A stretch of DNA of 64,000 bases from Gemmatimonadota bacterium (GCA_022825725.1 JAJDWE010000031.1:1-64000); one strand, 5' to 3'; shown: positions 53,118 to 63,452, counted from the stretch's first letter. Made by a program: numbers and translations. Notes: generated by a model not told the origin, from the sequence alone.

Positions 53118-55178
53118 ATGTCGGACCCAACAGCCGGCGGCTCGGAATCGCGCGCGCACAAGCCGTATATTCCCGCCTCGCAGTCCCTGCCCGAGATTAC
53201 CGGCAAGGCAATCGTCCTCGGCATCCTCCTCTCCGCCGTTTTATCGGGAGCGAACGCCTACCTGGGCCTCAAGGTGGGCCTCACCGTGTCCGCGTCGATC
53301 CCGGCCGCCGTGATCTCGATGGCGATCCTCAGGATGTTCCGCGAACACAATATCCTCGAGAACAACATCGTTCAGACGGCCGCCTCCGCCGGCGAGTCGC
53401 TGGCGGCCGGCGTGATCTTCACCCTCCCCGCTCTCATCCTCCTCCGCCACTGGGCCGGGTTTCCGTTCCTGCCCACGATGGGGATCGCGCTCTGCGGCGG
53501 CATTCTCGGCGTCCTCTTCACCATACCGCTCAGGCGAGCCCTCATCGTCGAGGCGGACCTGCGTTTCCCCGAGGGCGTTGCAACGGCGGAAGTGCTGAAG
53601 GCCGGGGCCAGCGGCGGCTCCGGCGCGAGGTTGATCGCGCTCGGCGGCGTGGCGGCCGCCCTGCTGAAGTTCTTGCAGACGGGACTCAAGGTCGCGGGTT
53701 CCTCCATAGAGCACGGCGTCACGTTCGGCCGTTCCGTGTTCGGCATCGGAAGCGATCTCTCCCCCGCCCTGCTCGGCGTCGGATACATCGTCGGGCCCCG
53801 CGTCGGCAGTCTCGTGCTCGCGGGCGGCGCGATCTCCTGGCTCCTGGGGATCCCCATCTACATGGCGATCACGGACCCGCAGGTCGTGGCCGGCATCACG
53901 GGAGGCGCGAGCGGCTACGACGCGGCCGCCGCGATCTGGAGCGCGCAGATTCGCTTTATGGGCGTGGGCGCCATGGTCGTGGGAGGCGTATGGGCCCTCG
54001 TCTCGCTCCTCGGTCACGTGAGAGATGGCGTGCGGTCCTCCATCGAGGCGCTGCGGGCGGCCCGCGCGGCGGAGGGCGGCACGGAGATCGTTCGGACCGA
54101 GCGCGACATGCCGATCAACATCGTCGGGGTCGGAACCGTGGCGCTCGCGGTGCCGATCCTCGCGGTGTTCGTGCTCGTCATCGACCGCGGCGCGCTCTCC
54201 ATTACGCCGGGACTCTACTGGCTCGTGCTCGCGCTGGGGACGGTCTTCGCCCTCCTGGCGGGGTTCCTCTTCGCCTCCGTCGCGGGCTACATGGCGGGTC
54301 TGGTGGGCTCCTCGAACAACCCGATCTCGGGCGTGACGATCGCGACGATCCTCACGATCTCCCTGATCCTCTATCTCCTGCTGGGACTCCAGGTCGACTT
54401 CACCGTCTCGGCGCCGCAGGCGCTCTCGGCGGCGGCGACGGCCATCCTCGTGGGGGCCGTCGTCGCCTGCGCCGCCGCGATCGCGGGGGACAACATGCAG
54501 GATCTGAAGGCGGGCCGGATCGTCGGCGCCACGCCGCGGCAGCAGCAGATCATGCAGCTCGTCGGCGTCACGGCGGCCGCGCTCGTCATCGCGCCGATTC
54601 TCGGCCTCCTGTTCGAGGCCTACGGGCTCGGCGGCATCCTGCCGCGCGAGGGGATGGACCCGGACGAGATGCTGCAGGCGCCGCAGGCAACACTCATGGC
54701 TTCCGTCGCCGACGGCGTCTTTTCGCGCAATCTCCCGTGGGGGATGATCGGGATCGGGGCGCTCATCGCCGCATCCGTGATCGCTCTGGACCAGGTCCTC
54801 AAAGCACGCGGCTCCAGCCTGCGGGTGCCGGTCCTCGCCGTTGCGGTCGGGATCTACCTGCCCATCGAACTCGAGGTCCCGATCTTCGTGGGCGGGCTCG
54901 TGGCGTGGATGGTGGGCCGGGCCGTGCGGAGGGGCGGGGGCGACGAGGACGCCGTCCAACAGGCGAACCATCGCGGCCTCCTCTTCTCTTCCGGACTCAT
55001 CACGGGAGAAGCGCTCGTCGGCATCCTCCTCGCGATCCCGTTCGCGGCCTGGCAGAGCACGGACGTGCTGAGCATCGTGCCCGAGGGGTTCGATGCGGCC
55101 GCGAGCTGGATCGGCGCCGGGGTCGTCGTCGGATTCATATTCTGGCTGTACCGCGCCTCGCTCCGCGCTTCCGAATGA
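53118..55178 (+). CDS. OPT-family oligopeptide transporter
   Basis: Integral membrane protein of 686 residues with about 14-16 hydrophobic helices. The early segments Leu-Ser-Gly-Ala-Asn-Ala-Tyr-Leu-Gly-Leu-Lys-Val-Gly and Glu-Asn-Asn-Ile-Val-Gln-Thr-Ala-Ala-Ser-Ala-Gly-Glu are OPT signatures, as is Ser-Ser-Asn-Asn-Pro-Ile-Ser-Gly-Val in the middle. It probably imports peptides or metal chelates with protons. The ATG at 53118 lies 7 nt after GGAGG; an ATG two codons earlier sits too close to that site. Confidence 0.93.
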   Translation: MSDPTAGGSESRAHKPYIPASQSLPEITGKAIVLGILLSAVLSGANAYLGLKVGLTVSASIPAAVISMAILRMFREHNILENNIVQTAASAGESLAAGVIFTLPALILLRHWAGFPFLPTMGIALCGGILGVLFTIPLRRALIVEADLRFPEGVATAEVLKAGASGGSGARLIALGGVAAALLKFLQTGLKVAGSSIEHGVTFGRSVFGIGSDLSPALLGVGYIVGPRVGSLVLAGGAISWLLGIPIYMAITDPQVVAGITGGASGYDAAAAIWSAQIRFMGVGAMVVGGVWALVSLLGHVRDGVRSSIEALRAARAAEGGTEIVRTERDMPINIVGVGTVALAVPILAVFVLVIDRGALSITPGLYWLVLALGTVFALLAGFLFASVAGYMAGLVGSSNNPISGVTIATILTISLILYLLLGLQVDFTVSAPQALSAAATAILVGAVVACAAAIAGDNMQDLKAGRIVGATPRQQQIMQLVGVTAAALVIAPILGLLFEAYGLGGILPREGMDPDEMLQAPQATLMASVADGVFSRNLPWGMIGIGALIAASVIALDQVLKARGSSLRVPVLAVAVGIYLPIELEVPIFVGGLVAWMVGRAVRRGGGDEDAVQQANHRGLLFSSGLITGEALVGILLAIPFAAWQSTDVLSIVPEGFDAAASWIGAGVVVGFIFWLYRASLRASE

Positions 55179-55549
55179 TGCGCCCGCGCCGAGACGGTGC
55201 CACCGTGAAGTCGGTCCTGCTCGTCGTGGGCCTCATGGCCGTCGGCTGCGGCGGGTCCGGCGGCGAGCTGGACGAAAACACGTACGTTCAGGTCATGGCG
55301 AAACTCAGCTGGGCACGGGCGAAGTACGCGGATACCGTGGAGGGCGACTCGGTCCGGGCGGCCACGCTCGAGGCGCATGGCGTGACCGGACAGCAGCTGG
55401 AAGACTTCACGGCCCGGTTCGGCGACGACCCCAGACGCATGCATCGGCTGTGGGAGGCGATTCGACTCGAGGTGGAAGTGCTTGACGGCGTGCCGAGACC
55501 GGGATCGCAGGTGGAGGTGCCGGACGCGGAGAGGTACGAAAGCCGTTGA
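55175..55549 (+). CDS. Small lipoprotein between the OPT transporter and mlaE
   Basis: A 124-residue exported protein. The hydrophobic signal ends Leu-Met-Ala-Val-Gly-Cys followed by a Gly-Gly-Ser-Gly-Gly linker, so it is a lipoprotein. The rest is helical and charged (Tyr-Val-Gln-Val-Met-Ala-Lys-Leu, Gln-Gln-Leu-Glu-Asp-Phe) and resembles DUF4296-type proteins. The ATG at 55175 overlaps the OPT stop (ATGA); a second ATG is at 55178 and a GTG at 55205. Its stop overlaps mlaE (TTGA). It might assist the lipid transporter; inference. Confidence 0.75.
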   Translation: MMRPRRDGATVKSVLLVVGLMAVGCGGSGGELDENTYVQVMAKLSWARAKYADTVEGDSVRAATLEAHGVTGQQLEDFTARFGDDPRRMHRLWEAIRLEVEVLDGVPRPGSQVEVPDAERYESR

Positions 55550-56331
55550 AGGCGCCGAACCTCCTCGCCGCGCCGGGCCGTTCCGCCCGGGCCGCGGCGC
55601 TCCACGCCGGAAGGGCGGGCCTGCTCGGCGTCGCGACGCTCCGCGCGCTCGCCCATCCGCGCCGATACGCGCTGGAGACGGTCCAGCACGCGAAGTTCAT
55701 CGGTCTGGACAGCCTCCCGCTCGTGCTGCTGATGGGTGCCCTCTCGGGCGCGGTCATGGCCCAGCAGACGATGTACCAGCTCTCGCCGGGACTGCCGAGG
55801 GAGATCGTCGCGGGCGGCGTCGTGGGCGGCATGCTCACGGAATTGGGACCCGTCCTGACGGCGGTCGTCCTCGCGGGACGCGTCGGCGCGGCCATCGGGG
55901 CCGAACTCGGCACGATGAAGGTGACCAACCAGATCGACGCGCTGCTGACGATGGGCCGGGATCCCGTCGTGGAACTCGTGGTTCCGCGCGTCGTGGCCGG
56001 AACCCTTATCCTGATTCCGCTCGTCATGCTCGCCAACGCGATGGGGATCTTCAGCGGCTACGTGACATCGGTCGGCATCCTCGGGCTGAGCACGGGCGAG
56101 TACGTGGATGGGGCCAAGGGGTACTATCACCACGGCGCGCTGATCTTCTCGCTCGTGAAGGCCGTCGCGTACGGATTCGCGATCACGTTCATTTCCAGCC
56201 ACGTGGGGCTTCGCGCGAGCGGCGGCGCGGCGGGCGTCGGCCGCACGGCGACGAGGGCGGTGGTCGCGATCATCGTCTCCATCATGGTCCTGGACACCGT
56301 GCTGGGGCCCGTGTACAAGACGCTCACATGA
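55546..56331 (+). CDS. mlaE: MlaE-type ABC transporter permease
   Basis: A 261-residue inner-membrane permease of the phospholipid (MCE/Mla) transport system. It has five or six helices and the family core Gly-Ala-Leu-Ser-Gly-Ala-Val, then Glu-Leu-Gly-Pro-Val-Leu-Thr-Ala-Val-Val-Leu-Ala-Gly-Arg-Val-Gly-Ala-Ala and Ala-Glu-Leu-Gly-Thr-Met-Lys-Val-Thr. TTG start in a TTGA overlap. It acts with the ATPase and MCE protein next to it. Confidence 0.94.
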   Translation: MKAPNLLAAPGRSARAAALHAGRAGLLGVATLRALAHPRRYALETVQHAKFIGLDSLPLVLLMGALSGAVMAQQTMYQLSPGLPREIVAGGVVGGMLTELGPVLTAVVLAGRVGAAIGAELGTMKVTNQIDALLTMGRDPVVELVVPRVVAGTLILIPLVMLANAMGIFSGYVTSVGILGLSTGEYVDGAKGYYHHGALIFSLVKAVAYGFAITFISSHVGLRASGGAAGVGRTATRAVVAIIVSIMVLDTVLGPVYKTLT

Positions 56332-57074
56332 TCAGGATCATCGGCGTGCACAAGTGGCTGGGGGGACGTCCGGTCCTGAGCGGCGTCGACCTCGACGTGC
56401 GGGAAGGTGAAACCCTCGCCATCATGGGGCCGTCAGGGACGGGTAAGAGCGTCCTCCTCAAACACATCGTCGGCCTCTTCGATCCCGACGCCGGAGATAT
56501 TCTCGTCGATGGGATCTCGGTACCATCGGCCGACCGGGCCGAGATGGCCGCCGTTCGCACAAAGACCGCCTACGTGTTCCAGAACTCCGCCCTCTTCGAC
56601 TCCATGACGGTGCGCGGGAACCTGCTGATGGGTCTTCCACCGGGTTTCTGCCGCGGCCGCGCCGCCAAATGCGAGGAACTCGTGCGGACCGCGCTCGATC
56701 ACGTGAACCTCGAGCCGGAGGTGCTGACGCTCCTGCCGGCTGAACTCTCCGGAGGCATGCAGCGGCGGGTCGCCATCGCCCGCGCGATCATCGGAAAGCG
56801 CCGCTACGTCCTGTACGACGAGCCCACGACGGGGCTGGATCCCGTCAACGCGACCCGGATCAACCGCCTGATCGCGCGCGTGAGCGAGGAAGTCGATGCG
56901 ACGAGTATCGTCGTGACGCACGACGTGGAGTCCGCCTTCTTCCTGGCGGACCGGATCGCCCTTCTTTCGGACGGCGTCGTCGCGGCGGAGGGTACGCCGC
57001 GGCAATTGCGCGAAACCGACAACCGGGCGGTGCGCGAATTTCTCGACGCGGCGCCCACGCGGGGTCTCGAATGA
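56328..57074 (+). CDS. mlaF: MlaF-type ABC transporter ATPase
   Basis: A 248-residue ABC ATPase. Walker A is Gly-Pro-Ser-Gly-Thr-Gly-Lys-Ser at 34-41, the signature Leu-Ser-Gly-Gly-Met-Gln-Arg-Arg, Walker B Tyr-Val-Leu-Tyr-Asp-Glu-Pro, and the switch histidine in Val-Thr-His-Asp. Ser-Gly-Gly-Met-Gln with Leu-Asp-Pro-Val is typical of MlaF. I chose the ATG at 56328, overlapping mlaE by 4 nt; the longer frame is a shadow. Confidence 0.94.
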   Translation: MIRIIGVHKWLGGRPVLSGVDLDVREGETLAIMGPSGTGKSVLLKHIVGLFDPDAGDILVDGISVPSADRAEMAAVRTKTAYVFQNSALFDSMTVRGNLLMGLPPGFCRGRAAKCEELVRTALDHVNLEPEVLTLLPAELSGGMQRRVAIARAIIGKRRYVLYDEPTTGLDPVNATRINRLIARVSEEVDATSIVVTHDVESAFFLADRIALLSDGVVAAEGTPRQLRETDNRAVREFLDAAPTRGLE

Positions 57075-57994
57075 GGGATCCGGGGCTGCGCGACCGCGGC
57101 GTCGAAATCCGGGTCGGCGCCTTCGTCATCCTGACCGCAGCCGTCATCGTGGCGGGCCTGTTCTGGATATCGGGCTCGCCGTTTCGCGGCCCCACCATCC
57201 GCGTCCGGGGGATCGCGGAGAACGCGAACCGGATCGCGACCGCGTCGCCCGTCCTGCTGCGCGGGGTGGAGGTCGGCACCGTGGACGAAGTCGCGCTCGA
57301 GGCGGAGCGCGTCATCCTCACGATGACCCTCTCTTCGCGGGTCCGGTTGCCGGCGGACACCCGGGGCACCATCCAGCCGGATGGCTTCCTGGGCCAGCAG
57401 CTCGTCGAGCTTGTGCCGGGGACCAGTGCCCGGACGCTGGCGGAGGGCGACACGCTCTCGCTCGACCGCCGATCCGACCTCACGTCGCTGGCCTCGACGC
57501 TTGGGGACGACGTGGGCTCGCTGATCGGAGAGATGGAATCGCTGCTTGGCGGAGGTCTGGCCGAGAACGTCGCCTCCGGGTCGGAGGCCTTCACGCTCGC
57601 GATGCGGGAACTCGCCGGAATCCTCGAGACGGAGCGCACGTCGATCGGCAGCCTGCTCGCCAACATGGACACCCTGTCGAATCGGCTCGCGGGGATGACG
57701 GGCTCCGAGGAAGTCGATCGCACGCTGGCCAACCTCGACACGCTCTCGTCGCGGCTCGCCGGCGCCAGCGCCGATTTCTCGGCCGCCGGCCGATCGCTCG
57801 CCGAGATCACGCGGGGGTTGGAAAGCGGGGAGGGCACGCTCGGAAAGCTCCTGCGCGAAGACGCGGTCCACGACGAAGTGCTGGAGACGCTGCGGCTGCT
57901 GCGCGCCGCGGGGGAGGAACTCGCCCTCCTCCTGCGGGATGTCCGTGAACGGCCGGACCGCTACCTGACGGACCTCAAGGTCTCGGTCTTCTAG
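57071..57994 (+). CDS. mlaD: MCE-domain lipid-binding protein (MlaD type)
   Basis: A 307-residue protein with one N-terminal membrane anchor (about 15-33) and one MCE domain with Val-Leu-Leu-Arg-Gly-Val-Glu-Val-Gly-Thr-Val and Gln-Pro-Asp-Gly-Phe-Leu-Gly-Gln-Gln-Leu-Val. The C-terminal 170 residues are helical with repeats of Leu-Asp-Thr-Leu-Ser-Xaa-Arg-Leu-Ala, longer than E. coli MlaD, perhaps a periplasm-spanning stalk. 4-nt overlap with mlaF. MlaB and MlaC homologues are not adjacent. Confidence 0.9.
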   Translation: MRDPGLRDRGVEIRVGAFVILTAAVIVAGLFWISGSPFRGPTIRVRGIAENANRIATASPVLLRGVEVGTVDEVALEAERVILTMTLSSRVRLPADTRGTIQPDGFLGQQLVELVPGTSARTLAEGDTLSLDRRSDLTSLASTLGDDVGSLIGEMESLLGGGLAENVASGSEAFTLAMRELAGILETERTSIGSLLANMDTLSNRLAGMTGSEEVDRTLANLDTLSSRLAGASADFSAAGRSLAEITRGLESGEGTLGKLLREDAVHDEVLETLRLLRAAGEELALLLRDVRERPDRYLTDLKVSVF

Positions 57995-57999
57995 CCATC

Positions 58000-58019
58000 C
58001 GGTGCAGGGTCCTGCGCCG
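58000..58019. terminator. Bidirectional hairpin between mlaD and the Nif3 gene
   Basis: Nine-bp inverted repeat (58000-58008 / 58011-58019 with one G-T wobble) in the 36-nt gap between two convergent genes. It could end both transcripts, though no T-run is present on either side. Confidence 0.45.
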
Positions 58020-58030
58020 GCAGGCCCCGA

Positions 58031-58828
58031 CTAGAGGCCTGTGGGGATGTCGAAGAAGGCGTGCTCCACCCCGAAATGCTCGGCGGCGCGCTTCGCCAAA
58101 GCCCGGATACCGAGCGTCTCCGTCCCGTAGTGGCCGGCGTAGATCACGTTGATCCCGAGTTCCATCGCCTCGTGGTACGTGTGGTGGTTCCCCTCCCCCG
58201 TGAGGAAGGTGTCGGCTCCCGCCATGGCGGCGGCTTCGATCATCGAACCCGCACCGCCCGTGACGATCGCGAGCCGCGACAAGCGTTCCGGACCTCCGGC
58301 GATCACGATCGGGGTTCGTCCGCATACGACTTCCGCCCGAGCCGCGAGATCGTCACGCGAGGTGTCGACCGCGCCGATGACGCCGATCCCGTCATTCCCC
58401 TTGAAGGAGCCGAACGGTTCGACATTCCCGACGCCGAGTTCCGCGGCGAGGAGGACGTTGTTTCCGATCCCGGGATGGGCATCGAGCGGGAGGTGCGCCG
58501 AGTACAACCCCATCCCGCTCTCCACGAGCCGGCGGCAGCGTTCGTACGCGGGGCCGACGAAGGGGCGCAGGCCGCCCCAGAACAACCCGTGGTGAACGAG
58601 GAGGATCCCGCACCCGGCGCCGGCCGCGAGGTCGATCGTCGCCTGGCAGGCGTCCGTCGCCGCCCCGATGCGGACGACGGCGCCGCGCCCGTCGACCTGC
58701 AACCCGTTGAGGGCGAACGGGTAATCCTCTATCCGGGCCACGTCCAGGAAATCGTCGAGCCAGGCGGCGACTTCCCGGCAGTCCGGACCGCTGCCGGCAC
58801 CGGATTCCGCCACGGAGGCTACTCCCAC
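58031..58828 (-). CDS. Nif3-like dinuclear metal-centre protein
   Basis: A 265-residue member of the Nif3/YbgI (GTP cyclohydrolase I-type) family. The metal-site region Leu-Val-His-His-Gly-Leu-Phe-Trp-Gly near residue 78 and the C-terminal [10 protein letters not shown] fit. Family members form toroid hexamers; true function is not settled. GTG at 58828, overlapping the end of guaA by 10 nt. The chain is of the single-domain kind without the YqfO insert. Confidence 0.9.
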   Translation of the reverse strand: MGVASVAESGAGSGPDCREVAAWLDDFLDVARIEDYPFALNGLQVDGRGAVVRIGAATDACQATIDLAAGAGCGILLVHHGLFWGGLRPFVGPAYERCRRLVESGMGLYSAHLPLDAHPGIGNNVLLAAELGVGNVEPFGSFKGNDGIGVIGAVDTSRDDLAARAEVVCGRTPIVIAGGPERLSRLAIVTGGAGSMIEAAAMAGADTFLTGEGNHHTYHEAMELGINVIYAGHYGTETLGIRALAKRAAEHFGVEHAFFDIPTGL

Positions 58829-60354
58829 TCGATCGTGGCGGGGGGCTTCGAGGACACGTCGTAGGTCACCCGGTTCACCCCCTTCACTTCGTTGATGATG
58901 CGGTTGGAGATCCGGCCGAGCACCTCGTGGGGGAACTGGAACCAGTCGGCCGTCATTCCGTCCAGGGAGGTCACCGCGCGCAGCGCGACGACGTTCTCGT
59001 ACGTGCGCGCATCCCCCATGACGCCGACCGACTGCACCGGCAGCAGAACGGCGAACGCCTGCCAGATCTCATCATAGAGGCCCGCCGCGCGAATCTCGTC
59101 GAGATAGATCGCGTCCACCTCTCGCAGCGCATCCAGCTTTTTCCGCGTCACGTCGCCGAGAATCCGGATGGCGAGGCCGGGACCGGGGAAGGGATGGCGC
59201 CCCACGATCTCCTCTGCAAGGCCCAGTTCGCGGCCCACGGCGCGGACCTCGTCCTTGAAGAGCTCGCGAAGCGGCTCGATGAGTTCGAACGGGTGATCCG
59301 GACGGAGGCCGCCCACGTTGTGGTGGGACTTGATCTTCACCGATGGCCCCCACACGGAGACGGACTCGATGACGTCCGGGTAAAGCGTTCCCTGCACGAG
59401 AAAACGCGCGTCACCGTATCGGCCGGCCGCCTCCTCGAACACGTCGATGAAGGTGTGGCCGATGATGACCCGCTTCTCCTCGGGTTCCTCGACGCCGGCG
59501 AGCCGGTCGACGAAAAGGTCGGCCGCGTCGACGACCTCGAGCCGCATCCCCATGTGCTCGCCGAACACCGCCTCCACGGCATCGCGTTCACCCTTCCGCA
59601 GCATGCCCGTGTCGACGAAGATGCAGGTGAGCTGGTCTCCCACGGCCCGCTGCACGAGCGCCGCGGCCACGGAGCTGTCCACCCCGCCGGAGAGGCCGCA
59701 GATCACCTGTCCGTCACCCACCGTCTCACGGACCGCGGTGAGCTGGTGGTCGATGATGTTCGCGGCGTTCCAGCTCATCTCGCAGCCGGCGATCTCGAAC
59801 AGGAAGTTCCGCAGCATCTCGCCGCCGCGCGTCGTGTGGGCGACTTCCGGGTGGAACTGCACGCCCCAGATCCGTCGCTCCTCGGACCGGATCGCGGCGA
59901 TGGAGTTCTCGGTGGTCGCGGAGACCTCGAAGCCCGGAGGCAGCGCGTGGAGGGAGTCGCCGTGACTCATCCAGACCTGAGTGGGCTCGTCGTCGTCGAA
60001 CCCGTGAAAGAGGGGGTCCGTCGACCGGACCCTGAGTTCGGCCCGCCCATACTCCCGGCGCTCGGCCCGTTGCACCTCGCCCCCGACGAGATCCGCGACG
60101 AGTTGCATTCCGTAGCAGATCCCGAGAATCGGGACGCCCAGGGCGAGCGTCTCGGGCTGGGCCGTGGGAACGTCTTCGTCGTAGACGCTCGCCGGCCCCC
60201 CGGAGAGGACGATGGCCGCCGGATCGTAGCGGCGGACCCACGCCGAGCTCCGCGTCGGCGGGTGTACCTCGCAGTACACGCCCTCCTCGCGAATGCGCCG
60301 CGCGATGAGCTGGGTGAACTGGGATCCGAAATCGAGGATGAGAACGCGACTCAC
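58819..60354 (-). CDS. guaA: GMP synthase (glutamine-hydrolysing)
   Basis: Converts XMP to GMP with glutamine and ATP. The 511-residue chain has an N-terminal amidotransferase with Gly-Ile-Cys-Tyr-Gly-Met-Gln (nucleophile Cys near residue 80) and Val-Gln-Phe-His-Pro-Glu-Val, and an ATP pyrophosphatase loop Leu-Ser-Gly-Gly-Val-Asp-Ser-Ser; the C-terminus ends Pro-Pro-Ala-Thr-Ile-Glu-Trp-Glu. I chose the GTG at 60354 (GTGA with the hisS stop); the longer frame is a shadow. Confidence 0.96.
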   Translation of the reverse strand: MSRVLILDFGSQFTQLIARRIREEGVYCEVHPPTRSSAWVRRYDPAAIVLSGGPASVYDEDVPTAQPETLALGVPILGICYGMQLVADLVGGEVQRAERREYGRAELRVRSTDPLFHGFDDDEPTQVWMSHGDSLHALPPGFEVSATTENSIAAIRSEERRIWGVQFHPEVAHTTRGGEMLRNFLFEIAGCEMSWNAANIIDHQLTAVRETVGDGQVICGLSGGVDSSVAAALVQRAVGDQLTCIFVDTGMLRKGERDAVEAVFGEHMGMRLEVVDAADLFVDRLAGVEEPEEKRVIIGHTFIDVFEEAAGRYGDARFLVQGTLYPDVIESVSVWGPSVKIKSHHNVGGLRPDHPFELIEPLRELFKDEVRAVGRELGLAEEIVGRHPFPGPGLAIRILGDVTRKKLDALREVDAIYLDEIRAAGLYDEIWQAFAVLLPVQSVGVMGDARTYENVVALRAVTSLDGMTADWFQFPHEVLGRISNRIINEVKGVNRVTYDVSSKPPATIEWE

Positions 60355-61667
60355 CGCACTTCCTCCCCTCCCGTTTCGCCGGAGCGCGGCCCGGCCAGGG
60401 TCTCGATCGCGACTTCCCGTTCCTCGCCGGAAGCCATGTCGCGGAGCACCGCGACGCCCCGCTCCACTTCCTGCGGCCCGAGTACGATGGTGCGACCGGC
60501 GCCCGCCTGGTTGGCGGCCTTGAACTGGCGTCCGACCCCGCGTGACCGAAGGTCGTAGAGCACGCGCCGTCCCCGGTCGCGCAGGGCGCGGGCCAGACCG
60601 AGCGCGAGCGGGCGCTCCGCATCGGACACGCATACGATGTAGTCGTCCACGCGGCGGGCCGCCTCGGGCACGAGTCCCCGGTCCCTGAGCAGTTCCGTGA
60701 GGACCACATCCCCCATGCCGAAGCCGAGAGCCGGGAGATCCACGCCTCCCAGCGCCTTCAGCAGGTCATCGTAGCGGCCGCCCCCGCAGATCGCGCGCAG
60801 TTCGTCCCGGCGATCCCAGATCTCGAACACCGTCCCCGTGTAGTAGGCAAGTCCGCGGACGAGGCCCGCGTCGAAGCTGACGAAGTCCGCGAAGCCCGCC
60901 GCGCCGAGATGCGCGAACACGGTGGACAGCCGGTCCGCCGCCTCGGCGACCGCTCCGTCTCCCCCGTGCGCCGCCGCCAGATCCTCGAGCGGGAGCCGGG
61001 TGGCCGCCAGCAGCCGCGTCGCCGCGTCCCCGTCCACGCCGTGCTCCGCGAGCCGCGCGCGGACCCCGTCCTCCCCTTCCTTCTCGAGCCGGTCGAGGGC
61101 GCCGAACACCGCGACATGGTCTTCGGCAGAGATTCCGTGAACGTCGAGCAGCGCGCCGATGAGGCGCCGGTCCGAGATGCGGACCACGATGTCCGCGGCC
61201 CCCAGGCCGAGTTCCCGCAGCGCGTCGATGCCCGCGCTGATGATCTCCGAATCGGCGAGCGGGTTCGTCTCGCCGACGATGTCCATGTTGAGCTGGAAGT
61301 GCTCGCGGAGTCGACCGCGCTGCGGCCGTTCGTAGCGGAAGAGCTGCGGGATCGAGAACCAGCGTACCGGCTTCGCGAGCCCGGCGGCACGGGAGGCGAT
61401 CATGCGCGCGAAGGTCGGCGTCATCTCGGGCCGCAGCGCCACGGCCCGCCCTCCCCTGTCCTCGAACCCGTAGAGCTGTCCTACGATCTCTTCGCCGGAC
61501 TTCCGCGTGTAGAGTTCGAGCGCCTCGAGCGGAGGGCCGTCATACTCCGTGAATCCATAGCGGGCGCCGACGCTGCGCCAGGCCGAGAAGATATGTCGGC
61601 GGAGCGCGAGTTCCTCGGGAAAGAAATCTCGAAAACCGGGCAGGCCGCGGATCTCCCCGGAGGTCAC
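60351..61667 (-). CDS. hisS: Histidine--tRNA ligase
   Basis: Class II synthetase of 438 residues. It has [13 protein letters not shown] at the start, Leu-Arg-Pro-Glu-Met-Thr-Pro (motif 1), [10 protein letters not shown] (motif 2), Leu-Ala-Tyr-Tyr-Thr-Gly and Gly-Phe-Gly-Met-Gly-Asp (motif 3 region), and an anticodon-binding domain with Val-Gly-Arg-Gln-Phe-Lys-Ala-Ala. GTG at 61667 is the best start; a GTG 10 codons upstream is possible. Confidence 0.95.
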   Translation of the reverse strand: MTSGEIRGLPGFRDFFPEELALRRHIFSAWRSVGARYGFTEYDGPPLEALELYTRKSGEEIVGQLYGFEDRGGRAVALRPEMTPTFARMIASRAAGLAKPVRWFSIPQLFRYERPQRGRLREHFQLNMDIVGETNPLADSEIISAGIDALRELGLGAADIVVRISDRRLIGALLDVHGISAEDHVAVFGALDRLEKEGEDGVRARLAEHGVDGDAATRLLAATRLPLEDLAAAHGGDGAVAEAADRLSTVFAHLGAAGFADFVSFDAGLVRGLAYYTGTVFEIWDRRDELRAICGGGRYDDLLKALGGVDLPALGFGMGDVVLTELLRDRGLVPEAARRVDDYIVCVSDAERPLALGLARALRDRGRRVLYDLRSRGVGRQFKAANQAGAGRTIVLGPQEVERGVAVLRDMASGEEREVAIETLAGPRSGETGGEEVR

Positions 61668-61710
61668 GGCCCCAGGAGCGGAGGCAACCCGTGGCACAAA
61701 CCCCGCTGGG

Positions 61711-62133
61711 CTAGCTCGTCGCGCAGTATCGGTCGTACGCCTTTGTGAGGTCGGCCGCGATGTCGTGCGCCTCGCGGCCCTCGATCTGGTGGCGCTCGAG
61801 CATGAACTGCAGCTCCCCGTTGGAGAGCAGCGCGAGAGCCGGGGACGAGGGTCGGACGCCGACGAAATACTGCCGCGCGCGCGCCGTCGCTTCCACATCC
61901 TGTCCCGCGAAGACCGTGACGACGCGGTCGGGCTGCTCTCCGTGGCTCATGGCCATCGCCACGGCGGGTCGAGCATTGCGCGCCGCGCAGCCGCAGACGG
62001 AGTTCACGACGACGAGCGTCTCCCCGTCGGCGCCGAGGACTTCGTCCACTTCATCGGAGGTCCGAAGCTCACGCACGCCGATGCGGGTGAGTTCGTCCCT
62101 CATCGGTTGTACCAGTCTGGGATCGTACAGCAT
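61711..62133 (-). CDS. BrxA/BrxB-family bacilliredoxin
   Basis: A 140-residue thioredoxin-fold protein. The active-site segment is Asn-Ser-Val-Cys-Gly-Cys-Ala-Ala-Arg-Asn-Ala-Arg-Pro near residue 50, the Cys-Gly-Cys motif of YphP/YqiW bacilliredoxins that remove bacillithiol from proteins. The last part has Phe-Met-Leu-Glu-Arg-His-Gln-Ile-Glu-Gly, also family-typical. ATG at 62133 with AGGAG 7 nt upstream. No bacillithiol synthesis gene is seen here. Confidence 0.9.
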   Translation of the reverse strand: MLYDPRLVQPMRDELTRIGVRELRTSDEVDEVLGADGETLVVVNSVCGCAARNARPAVAMAMSHGEQPDRVVTVFAGQDVEATARARQYFVGVRPSSPALALLSNGELQFMLERHQIEGREAHDIAADLTKAYDRYCATS

Positions 62134-62135
62134 CT

Positions 62136-63452
62136 TCAATCTCCTGTCCGTACGCCGGCGAGTTCCGGCAATGCCCGGGCCTCGCCCACGGTGGTTGCGG
62201 ATCCCGTGACCAGGAGCGTTCCGGCTCCGGCGAGCGTCAGCCCCCGTGAGACCGCCTCGGCCACGTTCCGGCACACGATCGATTCAAGGCCCCGTTCACG
62301 CGACAGCCACTCCTGCGCCCGGGACGGGTCCCACCGCCTCTCCGCGGGGGCGGCGGACCGCGTCAGAATCATAGTGTCGCTGTCAAGCGCGAGCCGGGTC
62401 AACGTTTTCTTCCAGTCCTTGTCGGCCAGCATTCCGACCACGGCGATGAGTGGGCGCGCCATCGACAGCTCCGCCACCGTCTCGCAGAGCGCCGAGACGG
62501 CCGCCGGATTGTGCGCGATATCGAACACACAGCCCGGGCGTCCGCCCCGCGGAGGCCGGACCTCGAAGCGGCCGGCCAGACGCGCGTGCGCGACCCCGCG
62601 GCGCGCGGAGCCTTCGTCCGGCGGATAGCCGGAACAATCCAGCAGCAGGAGGGCGAGGGCAGCGTTGTCCGCCTGGTGCCGCCCGGGCAGGCCGGTGGCG
62701 AGCCGCAAACCGTCGGGCCGTGACCCCGAAACGTATCGGAATAGCGTTTCCGGGGGATCGGTCCGCACCTCGACCTCCGACACCTCCGCCTCCCTTCCGA
62801 GGCGCGCAACCGGCGATCCGACGCGGCGCGCGACCCGCTCGAGCACCGCGAGCGGAAGCGCATCGATGCGACCCAGGCAGGCCGGCGCACCCGGCTTGAA
62901 GATCCCCCCCTTCTCCCTCGCGATCGACTCGGGAGATCCCCCGAGCCACTCCGTGTGGTCGAGGCTGATCGGGGTGATCGCCGTCCCGGCGGGACGCAGC
63001 ACGTTCGTCGCGTCGAGCCGGCCGCCGAGACCGGTTTCGACGACCGCCACCTCCACCCCGCACTCCGCGAAGCAGGTGAAGGCGAGCGCGGTGGCCAACT
63101 CGAAGTACGTACAATGTTCGGCCGTCTCGCAGTCGAGCACGCGGGCGGCGGCGGACTGAAGCGCCGACTCCTCCACCCAGGCCCCGTCGATCAGAAAACG
63201 TTCCCGAACGTCCTCGAGGTGCGGCGAGGTATAGAGGCCCGTGCGAGTGCCGCCGTCTTCGAGCATCGACGCCGCAAAGCAGGCCGTCGACCCCTTGCCG
63301 TTCGTGCCCGCGATATGGAGGGCGCCGAAGGTCCGTTCCGGCCGGCCCAGCTCCGCGAGGAGCGCTTCGATTCTGTCGAGACCCCAGCGGATCGTCGAGA
63401 CCGGACGGGGATCGAAGAGGGCCGCGAGGGCGTCTCCGCCCGCGATCAGCAC
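62136..63452 (-). CDS. folC: Folylpolyglutamate synthase / dihydrofolate synthase
   Basis: Adds glutamate to folates. The 438-residue protein has the P-loop Gly-Thr-Asn-Gly-Lys-Gly-Ser-Thr near residue 50, Thr-Ser-Pro-His-Leu near 75, [12 protein letters not shown] and Phe-Asp-Ile-Ala-His-Asn-Pro in the second domain. GTG start at 63452, overlapping the accD stop by 7 nt; accD-folC is a common order. Confidence 0.95.
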   Translation of the reverse strand: MLIAGGDALAALFDPRPVSTIRWGLDRIEALLAELGRPERTFGALHIAGTNGKGSTACFAASMLEDGGTRTGLYTSPHLEDVRERFLIDGAWVEESALQSAAARVLDCETAEHCTYFELATALAFTCFAECGVEVAVVETGLGGRLDATNVLRPAGTAITPISLDHTEWLGGSPESIAREKGGIFKPGAPACLGRIDALPLAVLERVARRVGSPVARLGREAEVSEVEVRTDPPETLFRYVSGSRPDGLRLATGLPGRHQADNAALALLLLDCSGYPPDEGSARRGVAHARLAGRFEVRPPRGGRPGCVFDIAHNPAAVSALCETVAELSMARPLIAVVGMLADKDWKKTLTRLALDSDTMILTRSAAPAERRWDPSRAQEWLSRERGLESIVCRNVAEAVSRGLTLAGAGTLLVTGSATTVGEARALPELAGVRTGD

